Of a DNA stretch of 33,878 nt, positions 27,326 to 33,878 are shown one piece after another. The notes under the pieces were generated by a model. That model did not search any database, had not been told where the DNA came from, and was given only the letters and a program-made list of their open reading frames with translations. The translations under genes were made by a program, and so were the position numbers. This DNA is from an uncultured Bacteroidota bacterium (lineage in GTDB: Bacteria; Bacteroidota; Bacteroidia; Chitinophagales; Saprospiraceae). The DNA lies in contig CACLQQ010000029.1 in assembly GCA_902609095.1 (NCBI GenBank), positions 1 through 33,878 on the forward strand, in the 5' to 3' direction. How positions within the stretch are numbered: position 1 is the first letter of the stretch; the number at the start of each line of letters is the position of its first letter.

Positions 27326-29935
27326 ATGCTCCAAAGAGTTATTCTTTCTGTACTAGTGTTAACGATTTGCCTTAATTCTATCATGAGTCAAGTCGTCAAT
27401 GATATGGCTCCAGACTTTGTGGAACTTGATTATAGCAATAAAAAGATCTATCACATAGCTGAAGTCAATGTCACAGGGGCAGAGAGAAGAGACGACAATG
27501 CCATTAAATCTATTACAGGTCTAAGAGAAGGTCAAACAATCGAGATACCTAGTGAGGCTCTATCTAATGCAGTTAAAGGTCTTTGGAAACTTCGGTTATT
27601 CTCCGATGTTGAAATATTATTGGATAAGATTAAATCTGACAGTGTCTATATCACCATACAACTCAAGGAGCAACCTACTTTATCTGGATATGAGTTCAAA
27701 AATGTAAAGAAACTACAGCAAGATAACCTCATTGATGAACTAGGAGAAACATTTAGAATTGGGGGAATCATATCAGGCAATGATCGTACAGTTGGTGGTA
27801 ATAAGCTGCGACAGTATTTTGTTGATAAGGGATTCTTAGACGCCCAGGTGAAACTCAGTTCTATTCCAGATACAGCCTTACAAAACACGATTAAACTACT
27901 TATCGATGTTGAAAAGAATGATAAAGTTAAAATCAGTCAGGTAAACTTCGATGGTAACGTTGCTATATCGGATAAAAAGCTCAGAAAGCAACTTAAGGAT
28001 ACTAAAAAGAAAGGCACATTCTTAAAGCGATCTCGCTTTGTGAAGGAGAAATATGAAGATGACAAGAAAAAGCTGATTGCCTACTATATCAAAAATGGAT
28101 ATGGTGATGCTCAGATTCTCAGAGATAGTATGTGGAGAGATGATAAAGGGTTGGTTAATTTAACTCTTTTCATTAGTGAAGGTGTCCAATACAAGTTTGG
28201 TAAAATAGCGTGGAAAGGAAACTCGATCTATACTGACGATCAACTCTCAGCAGTATTAGGAATACCTAAAGGTTCTGTATTTAACCCTGAAGAACTATCT
28301 AAGAGATTAGAGTTTAGTTTAGACGGTAGAGATATTTCTTCGCTCTATATGGATAAAGGGTATTTGTTTTTCAATGTTGATCCTCAGCCAGTAGCAATCA
28401 GACAAGACACCATAGATATAGAGATGAGGATGTACGAAGGTCCTCAGGCAACAATTGACAAGGTTATTATCAAGGGTAATGATAGAACTCATGAAGATGT
28501 AATACGCCGAGTTGTTAGAACGCGGCCTGGAGAAAAGTTTAGTAGATCAGATATCATACGATCCCAGCGTGAGATCTCGAACTTGGGATATTTTGATCCA
28601 GAAAATCTCAATATCAACACTCCTGTAAACTATGAAAGGGGTACAGTTGATATAGAATATACCGTGGTAGAGCGTCCATCAGATCAACTAGAATTATCTG
28701 CTGGTTATGGAGGTTTCGAAGGCTTGATCGGTACACTGGGGGTAACCTTCAATAATTTCTCAATACAAAACATAAGAAACAAAGCCGCATGGTCTCCACT
28801 TCCTACTGGAGATGCACAAAGATTATCACTCAGAATTCAGTCCAACAGTAGATTCTTTAGATCTTATAATTTCAGCTTTACTGAGCCTTGGTTAGGAGGT
28901 AAAAAGCCTAACGCCTTTACAGTTGGATGGGCTAGCTCAGTCTTCGACAACTCTGCATTTGGAGCAGGCCAATTAAGCATTAATAGGTTATTTGCTGGCT
29001 TAGGTACAGCCTTAAAATTCCCAGATGATTTCTTTACTTCATCGACAACTGTAAATTTTGAGAATATCAAATTAACAGATTATGCCAATCGATTCTTAGT
29101 TAGTAATGGTGATTTTAAGAATTTTAATATCCAACAAACATTCTCAAGAAGCTCTATAGCCAACCCTATGTTCCCAATGGGTGGTTCTCGAGTTTCACTT
29201 ACTATTCAATTTACTCCTCCTTATTCACTTTTCAGAGGAGACGATTTCTGGGTATTAGAAGGAGAAGAAAGAGAACAAGCCATCCAAAATGAAATTAGAA
29301 CTTTAGGGGTTAGAGGATTAGCTTCATTCGATGAAGATGCTTTTATCAGTGAAATTGAAGAGGCACGTAGATTCAAATTTCTTGAATATCACAAATGGAG
29401 ATTTGATGCCGAGTGGTATTATAACATAACAGGTAAGTTGGTATTCATGACTCAGGCGAAGATGGGTTACTTGGGTAGTTATAATAGCAATATTGGAGAT
29501 GTACCGTTTGAACGATTCCAATTAGGTGGTGACGGTCTCTCAAATCAAAATGCCGGTATACAAGGTACCGATATCATCGCCTTAAGAGGTTATGAGATTG
29601 AAGATGTGTCTGCCGATAATAGAACTACCGGTGGTGGTATCATATTCAATAAGTTCACTACTGAATTGAGATATCCACTTTCAACTAATCCAAACTCAAC
29701 CATATTCACAACACTTTATTTCCAAGCTGGTAACCAATGGAATTCCTTCGATGACTACAATCCATTTGAGCTGCGTCGTACGGTTGGTGTTGGAATGAGG
29801 GTTTTTCTACCTATGTTTGGTTTATTAGGATTTGATTATGGTTTTGGTTTAGATAAAACTATAAATAACAATCCTAACCCTGGCTTAGGTGCTCTTGGTA
29901 AATTTAGCATCGTTCTTGGATTTGAGCCAGACTAA
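27326..29935 (+). CDS. bamA: Outer-membrane assembly factor BamA
   Basis: BamA folds and inserts beta-barrel proteins into the outer membrane. An ATG at 27263 gives 890 residues, but the signal peptide (MLQRVILSVLVLTICLNS) starts at 27326, giving 869 residues, so I prefer that start. The first 400 or so residues hold POTRA repeats, for example IAEVNVTGAERRDDNAIKSI, KISQVNFDGNVAISDKKLRK and IDKVIIKGNDRTHEDVIRRV. The remainder is a barrel ending in a phenylalanine-containing beta strand (LGKFSIVLGFEPD). The barrel contains GAGQLSINRLFAGLG and FQLGGDGLSNQNAGIQGTDI. It lies between uppS and skp, its usual partners. Confidence 0.96.
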   Translation: MLQRVILSVLVLTICLNSIMSQVVNDMAPDFVELDYSNKKIYHIAEVNVTGAERRDDNAIKSITGLREGQTIEIPSEALSNAVKGLWKLRLFSDVEILLDKIKSDSVYITIQLKEQPTLSGYEFKNVKKLQQDNLIDELGETFRIGGIISGNDRTVGGNKLRQYFVDKGFLDAQVKLSSIPDTALQNTIKLLIDVEKNDKVKISQVNFDGNVAISDKKLRKQLKDTKKKGTFLKRSRFVKEKYEDDKKKLIAYYIKNGYGDAQILRDSMWRDDKGLVNLTLFISEGVQYKFGKIAWKGNSIYTDDQLSAVLGIPKGSVFNPEELSKRLEFSLDGRDISSLYMDKGYLFFNVDPQPVAIRQDTIDIEMRMYEGPQATIDKVIIKGNDRTHEDVIRRVVRTRPGEKFSRSDIIRSQREISNLGYFDPENLNINTPVNYERGTVDIEYTVVERPSDQLELSAGYGGFEGLIGTLGVTFNNFSIQNIRNKAAWSPLPTGDAQRLSLRIQSNSRFFRSYNFSFTEPWLGGKKPNAFTVGWASSVFDNSAFGAGQLSINRLFAGLGTALKFPDDFFTSSTTVNFENIKLTDYANRFLVSNGDFKNFNIQQTFSRSSIANPMFPMGGSRVSLTIQFTPPYSLFRGDDFWVLEGEEREQAIQNEIRTLGVRGLASFDEDAFISEIEEARRFKFLEYHKWRFDAEWYYNITGKLVFMTQAKMGYLGSYNSNIGDVPFERFQLGGDGLSNQNAGIQGTDIIALRGYEIEDVSADNRTTGGGIIFNKFTTELRYPLSTNPNSTIFTTLYFQAGNQWNSFDDYNPFELRRTVGVGMRVFLPMFGLLGFDYGFGLDKTINNNPNPGLGALGKFSIVLGFEPD

Positions 29936-30060
29936 TGGATGAGATTAAGGATAAGTTATGAGGGAACATTTAGGATTTAATAAAACAAAATATACGTCTT
30001 AGCAAAAACGATTAATCATAATAAATAGGGTCTATTAGAGACCGAGTAAATTTTTCAACA

Positions 30061-30564
30061 ATGAACAATATTTTAACCCTTACTACTTTAGTACTTCTCG
30101 GATTACAGTTAAATGCACAGAAGTATGGATTTGTTAATTCATCACAGTTGTTAGTCAACATGCCTGATGTGAAAGCTGCAGATGCTCAACTCGAAGCGTA
30201 TCAAAAACAAATGATAAGTAAGGGTGAGGAAATGGTGAAAAAATTTGAAGTAGAATATAATGCCTACTTAACTAAAGTTAACTCTGGTGAACTTTCTCAG
30301 ATTCAAATGCAACAACAAGAAGGACAACTAGCTCAGGAACAACAGGCCATTCAAGCTTATGAAGTAGAGGTACAGAATAAGTTGGCTGCTAAAAAACAAG
30401 AACTATATCAACCTATACTACAAAAGGTCCAGCAAGTAGTAGACCAGTATGGGAAAGAACAAGGATTTACTATGATATTTGATGCAAGTATTGGTGGGAT
30501 CTTATTTGCTGATACAGGAGATGATCTTATGCCAATCCTTAAGAGTAAGTTAGGTATCCAATAA
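30061..30564 (+). CDS. skp: OmpH/Skp-family periplasmic chaperone
   Basis: The 167-residue protein has a signal peptide (LTLTTLVLLGLQLNAQ) and then the OmpH pattern: KYGFVNSSQLLVNMPDVKAA, a long coiled-coil region rich in Gln and Lys (residues 40-125), and GKEQGFTMIFDASIGGILFA near the end. Skp-like chaperones form trimers that carry unfolded outer-membrane proteins to BamA, encoded just upstream. The 125-base gap after bamA contains a short GGTCT/AGACC hairpin. The stop lies inside the convergent protease reading frame, and a strong terminator follows at 30594. Confidence 0.93.
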   Translation: MNNILTLTTLVLLGLQLNAQKYGFVNSSQLLVNMPDVKAADAQLEAYQKQMISKGEEMVKKFEVEYNAYLTKVNSGELSQIQMQQQEGQLAQEQQAIQAYEVEVQNKLAAKKQELYQPILQKVQQVVDQYGKEQGFTMIFDASIGGILFADTGDDLMPILKSKLGIQ

Positions 30565-30907
30565 GATCCGGATAAATATTATTAATATGCTGTAGGAGTA
30601 ATAGTCTATCTATTACTCCTATTTCTTTTTTATCCTCATCCATTACGATTACTAATTGCCACTGTTGGGCCTTCATGATTTCGAATAGACGATTTAGTGG
30701 TGTAATATAGCTCACATAGCCATACTGCTGAGACACATATGGAGTCAGTGACTCATATGGTAAATATTCCTTCATATTCAGTAACTTACTATTCAATATT
30801 CCTAATAGCCTATTATCCTCGTCATAGACTAAGTAACACCTATCTTTTACTAAGTCGGCTATCTGAGTCAATTCAGAGACTTGGTAACCCTCGAGTCTGA
30901 CTATATC
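30539..30907 (-). pseudogene. Separated CBS-containing tail of the site-2 protease
   Basis: This frame is exactly in phase with the protease upstream and continues for 122 codons after the TGA at 30908-30910. It reads DIVRLEGYQVSELTQIADLV, then CYLVYDEDNRLLGILNSKLL and QLVIVMDEDKKEIGVIDRLL, a pair of CBS-type repeats. Such C-terminal regulatory CBS domains are usual for this M50 subfamily. Joined to the core it gives the normal length of about 366 residues. No start codon with an obvious binding site is visible, so it is probably not translated separately. It also holds the skp terminator. Confidence 0.7.
30594..30631 (+). terminator. Strong terminator of skp inside the opposite reading frame
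   Basis: AGGAGTAATAG (30594-30604) and CTATTACTCCT (30610-30620) form a perfect 11-bp stem with a five-base loop, followed by ATTTCTTTTTT. It lies 29 bases after the skp stop. On the other strand the same bases encode GVIDRLLLL of the CBS region of the protease remnant, so one stretch serves two purposes. Confidence 0.85.
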
Positions 30908-31642
30908 TCATGCCGTAACAGAGCTAAGCTCAGCTTCTCGTGATACAAATCCACGCTCTGCCCTCGCTGTTAGAAATACGAATATTCCAATGAACAGTAA
31001 CATGTAGTGATCATAGTAAGCACCTGTGAGCACAAATACTACAGCAATCACCTGCCCAATGTAACTAGCTATCTTAGTCGCCTTCTGATGATTCTTAAGC
31101 ACTATACTTAATAGAGCTCTGAGAATCCTACCTCCATCCATTGGAAAAGCCGGAACAAGGTTAAATACCACTAAAGCGACGTTAATTGATAGTAAAATTC
31201 CCAGATAATCTGGTAGATGAGTCAATGGATTAATTACATCGGAACTTGGAAGTATCGGATAGTTAAAGAGCAACTGAACGATCAGTAGGACAACCAACAA
31301 ACTTAAGTTCACTGCAGGACCAGCTATAGCAATATAAAACTCATGTAATGCATTCTTGGGAATATGCGTCAGCCTAGCAACTCCACCTATAGGTGAAATA
31401 ATAATATCCTTGGTATCTACCCCAAAGCGCCTAGCTGTTAATGCATGACCATACTCATGCATGATTACGAAACAGAACATTAATGTTACTAAACTAAAAA
31501 ACCAAAGGCCATCAATTAATCCTAAATCGTTCTGATGCACATAATAGACTACAAATAACAATAGTAAACCGAATGTCCAGTGTACCTTAATTGGAATATC
31601 GGCAAACTTACCTAAGACTAATGAACCTTTATCATAGTACAT
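30908..31642 (-). CDS. Site-2 protease family (M50) membrane peptidase, cut before CBS
   Basis: The 244-residue part keeps the whole membrane protease core. Zinc motif HEYGH is at residues 62-66 (IMHEYGHALTARRFGV), and the second motif NLVPAFPMDGGRILRAL has Asp169. There are five or six membrane segments. The family cuts membrane-bound regulators within the bilayer; the substrate here is unknown. An in-frame TGA (30908-30910) ends the protein after LSSVTA, removing the CBS tail that follows in phase. A CGA (Arg) to TGA change would explain it. The core may still work without its regulatory tail. It starts 11 bases after the TPR gene stop, so the two are likely co-transcribed. Confidence 0.82.
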   Translation of the reverse strand: MYYDKGSLVLGKFADIPIKVHWTFGLLLLFVVYYVHQNDLGLIDGLWFFSLVTLMFCFVIMHEYGHALTARRFGVDTKDIIISPIGGVARLTHIPKNALHEFYIAIAGPAVNLSLLVVLLIVQLLFNYPILPSSDVINPLTHLPDYLGILLSINVALVVFNLVPAFPMDGGRILRALLSIVLKNHQKATKIASYIGQVIAVVFVLTGAYYDHYMLLFIGIFVFLTARAERGFVSREAELSSVTA

Positions 31643-31653
31643 AATAGCAAAAT

Positions 31654-33462
31654 CTATTGAATGTTATCCCCTCTCAAGATTCTAAACTTCTTCCGGGCAT
31701 CAATGGAGTAGGTACTATCTGAATAATCCATAAAAAGAGTTTGGTACAGCTCTTTTGCCTTATCAATGTCTCCAAACTGTGACTCATATATCTCAGCTAA
31801 ATGATATATAGCATTGTCAGCTCTAATCTCTTCAGGATATTGATCAATGATCTGTTCATAATAATTAATCGCTTCATCAATAAGGCCATCTTGTACATAT
31901 CGCTGTGCCTTTAAATAATAGACATCATCAATTAGGGTATGATCTGTATATATCATCCTAATACTATCCAACTTAACAAAAGCTCGGTCTGTCTTATTTT
32001 GAAACAAAAGGAGTTCGGCTTCTGCAAATAATGCTAATGGCGCATAAGTCGTATCAAGGTTTGCATTATCCATAATGAACACAGATAGGTCAATTGCATC
32101 ATTGGATATCAACCTTGATGTTGCGGATTTGAGTATGTCGAATTGCTCTTGAGCCCATTCAAAGTCTCCTATGTAATAGCTGAGCTTAGCATTCTTAAAT
32201 CTTGCTATTTCACCCAAATGGTCTTCTCTAAACTCCTTATCAACCTGACTATATAATAAGGTAGATTCCCAAACTTCCCCAGACATAAGGTAATAGTCCG
32301 CCAAGTCAAGTTTAGCATTAGCTTTTACATAATTATTCAGTCCAGGATATTCTATAAGTTCTTGGAGGATCTCTATTGCACTATGCAGATCATCCATATA
32401 TAATGCTTCCAACTCTGCTAACTCAAGAAGGATAAGCGATGATCGACTATTTCTTCCGTTCTCATTTAGAAACACGTTATACTCTGATTTCAATCCCAGT
32501 AAATCCTCCGTAGTATAGGAGCCAGCAATGATTTTCCTCCTCTTAGTATCTAAGATCTGCTTCTTAGAATCTAAATAGTAACTGTTAATATTCTCCTTAT
32601 AATCTATGATATACTGATATGCATTAATAGCCGTATCATATTCCTTATCGTTCTTTGCAATACGTGCTATGTCATATATTCTTTTCCCATTTTCATTCAA
32701 TCGTAAGTCTAACGCTTTCGCCTGACGCAGTGCTTTAGTGTAGTCCTTATTATGTATGAATACCCACTGAATCATTTCTGAATAAAATAGCTTCTCAGGA
32801 TCTTCTTGTGTCTTTTTGTAGAGAGCTCTTCTTAGATGATCATAGTCTTCTTCTCCGACCAAATATTTAGCAAAATAATTCTGAACAGAAGATATCCGCT
32901 CCGCTGAAGCCATTGAGCTTGCTAAAAAGTATTTGATCATTTCTGGCTTTTTATTCTTTCTTCGATATAGCTCTGCGATATTATAGGCATATGCCCCGCT
33001 ATTATTACTCAATTCTTCACCTTTTAAAAATGCCTCTAAAGCCAAATCATATTTAGTCAATCTCGTAAACGAGTTACCAAGCCTACTTATAGCATTACGA
33101 TTATCAACAGTCAGTTTAGATATAGCCAACCTAAACTGGTCTTCTGCCTCAGCGGTTCGTCCTTGTCGTTCACATAGATTCCCAAAAAAAACATGAAGCT
33201 CAATATTCTTAGGGTTTTTATTAATGGCTTGGTCTAATGCTGCTTCGGCATTATCATATTCCTCAAGTGCCAGTAGCGATTGAATGAACTGATTGAAATA
33301 ATATTCATTGAATCCATTTTGCTCTGAGAGCTTTTTATAATATGATGCGGCCTTCTCATATTCTCCTGACTGATAATAGTGATTAGCCAATTTTGCCTCT
33401 TGCTGACCATACAACAATTGACCACAAAAGAAAAGTAGTGCAAATAAAATGGACCTTCTCAT
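31654..33462 (-). CDS. Large exported TPR protein
   Basis: The 602-residue protein has a signal peptide (RSILFALLFFCGQLLYGQ) and is filled with tetratricopeptide repeats, for example LANHYYQSGEYEKAASYYKK, YDNAEAALDQAINKNPKNIE and YYEQIIDQYPEEIRADNAIY. The last repeats resemble YbgF/CpoB or BamD-like tandem TPRs, which bind partners in the periplasm. No catalytic motif is seen. It sits between a TonB-type gene upstream and the site-2 protease downstream, both membrane-linked. The frame is complete. The role is probably scaffolding in envelope maintenance, stated as inference. Confidence 0.88.
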   Translation of the reverse strand: MRRSILFALLFFCGQLLYGQQEAKLANHYYQSGEYEKAASYYKKLSEQNGFNEYYFNQFIQSLLALEEYDNAEAALDQAINKNPKNIELHVFFGNLCERQGRTAEAEDQFRLAISKLTVDNRNAISRLGNSFTRLTKYDLALEAFLKGEELSNNSGAYAYNIAELYRRKNKKPEMIKYFLASSMASAERISSVQNYFAKYLVGEEDYDHLRRALYKKTQEDPEKLFYSEMIQWVFIHNKDYTKALRQAKALDLRLNENGKRIYDIARIAKNDKEYDTAINAYQYIIDYKENINSYYLDSKKQILDTKRRKIIAGSYTTEDLLGLKSEYNVFLNENGRNSRSSLILLELAELEALYMDDLHSAIEILQELIEYPGLNNYVKANAKLDLADYYLMSGEVWESTLLYSQVDKEFREDHLGEIARFKNAKLSYYIGDFEWAQEQFDILKSATSRLISNDAIDLSVFIMDNANLDTTYAPLALFAEAELLLFQNKTDRAFVKLDSIRMIYTDHTLIDDVYYLKAQRYVQDGLIDEAINYYEQIIDQYPEEIRADNAIYHLAEIYESQFGDIDKAKELYQTLFMDYSDSTYSIDARKKFRILRGDNIQ

Positions 33463-33516
33463 AAATCTGTCTCTCTGGTTTTTATAACGACAATTCCTAA
33501 AATTAAGTTGCTAAGA

Positions 33517-33553
33517 ACAAAAAACCCTGCTATCATGATAAGATAACAGGGTT
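33517..33553 (-). terminator. Terminator of the TonB-type gene
   Basis: Read on the minus strand, AACCCTGTTATC (33553-33542) pairs with GATAGCAGGGTT (33534-33523), a 12-bp stem with one G-T wobble and a seven-base loop, followed by TTTTTTGTTC. It separates the TonB-type gene (stop at 33586) from the TPR gene (start at 33462), so these are probably separate transcripts. Confidence 0.88.
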
Positions 33554-33585
33554 CTATACTTTGATTAATGTGTGTAGTTAAAATT

Positions 33586-33878
33586 CTAACTCTCCAACTT
33601 AAATGTTACCGGTAGGGTATAAAGTACTCTTACCGATGATCCACGCTGTTTACCAGGTGTCCATTTTTGTGGAAGATTATTCATGTTCTCTACAACCTTG
33701 AGAGCTGCTGTTCCGCAACCTGCTCCGATATCTCTAACTATTTTAGTATCTGTAACTGTTCCGTCTCTTTCGACAACGAACTGGATGTAAACTCTTCCTT
33801 GCACACCATTTTCTCTGGCAATAGCAGGATATTTCAAGTTCTTATATAAATACTGTAATAACTTTTTATCAGCACACG
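33586..33878 (-). CDS. TonB C-terminal domain protein (partial)
   Basis: Only the last 96 or so codons are in the window; the gene runs past the right edge. The visible part is a TonB C-terminal domain: LKYPAIARENGVQGRVYIQF, then VERDGTVTDTKIVRDIGAGC, ENMNNLPQKWTPGKQRGSSV and VRVLYTLPVTFKLES. This domain contacts TonB-dependent outer-membrane transporters and passes on energy from the inner membrane. The frame is open to the edge (reading DKKLLQYLYKNLKYP), so an apparent TTG start at 33837 is not the real start. No ExbB/ExbD gene is seen. Bacteroidota also have TonB-like proteins without transport roles. Confidence 0.88.
   Translation of the reverse strand, partial: CADKKLLQYLYKNLKYPAIARENGVQGRVYIQFVVERDGTVTDTKIVRDIGAGCGTAALKVVENMNNLPQKWTPGKQRGSSVRVLYTLPVTFKLES

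Noticed and set aside
30029-30043. GGTCT/AGACC hairpin in the skp leader as a regulatory element
   Set aside because: The stem is only five base pairs and could easily occur by chance.
30908-30910. Selenocysteine insertion at the protease TGA
   Set aside because: The position lies between domains, not at a catalytic residue, and no stem-loop of the needed kind is evident just downstream.
2199-31642. Alternative genetic code (stop codons reassigned)
   Set aside because: All three stop codons appear inside broken genes, frameshifts accompany them, and the long housekeeping genes (mfd, bamA, rng) use none internally.
1-33878. CRISPR array or rRNA operon
   Set aside because: No regularly spaced short repeats and no rRNA-like sequence were seen. 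The only RNA gene I can support is tRNA-Phe.

Overview
The window looks like chromosomal DNA from a low-GC member of the Bacteroidota. The evidence is the gene pairs uppS-bamA-ompH(skp), HU / TPR protein / tiny basic protein / rng and yicC-apaG, lipoproteins with LxxC lipoboxes, weak Shine-Dalgarno signals and TAnnTTTG-type -7 boxes. I cannot place it below phylum. The ancestor was probably marine or algal-associated, since remains of a GH106 rhamnosidase and an S1 sulfatase are present.

The striking property is decay. Housekeeping genes are intact (rng, pth, mfd, uppS, bamA, skp, yicC, apaG, HU, a WecA/MraY-like transferase, fluC/crcB), while about sixteen accessory genes or gene fragments are broken by in-frame stop codons, frameshifts and deletions. 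Several stops are explained by single G-to-A or C-to-T changes at recognisable Trp or Gln positions. The intact genes contain no internal stops, so this is pseudogene formation, not a recoded genetic code.

Layout. 1-2.6 kb: a secreted HELGH metalloprotease-like lipoprotein (DUF6055-like) between two copies of a roughly 110 bp direct repeat. 2.2-6.8 kb: a graveyard holding two unidentified minus-strand genes, a GT2 glycosyltransferase, two SAM methyltransferases (probably an old surface-glycan cluster) and a TPR histidine kinase. 6.9-9.8 kb: a nonsense-broken secreted protein, an MtfA-like remnant, an intact TPR lipoprotein and a truncated tyrosine integrase beside tRNA-Phe(GAA), which marks an old integration site. 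10.1-14.5 kb: apaG and yicC (minus), diverging from HU, a TPR protein, a 30-residue basic protein and rng. 14.5-18 kb: a MurG-like glycosyltransferase pseudogene, intact pth, a radical SAM/SPASM pseudogene and a quinone-oxidoreductase pseudogene. 18.2-23 kb: mfd, convergent with a crcB/WecA-like operon. 23.1-26.3 kb: the degraded GH106 and sulfatase genes. 26.5-30.6 kb: uppS, bamA and skp for the cell envelope. 30.5-33.9 kb (minus): a site-2 protease cut from its CBS region by one TGA, a large TPR protein, and the end of a TonB-type protein that runs off the window.

I found no CRISPR array, rRNA, complete mobile element or clearly new system. The best leads are the direct repeats, the tRNA-Phe element scar, the tiny mS38/COX24-like protein, the skp terminator embedded in the convergent protease reading frame, and the nonsense-dominated decay pattern.
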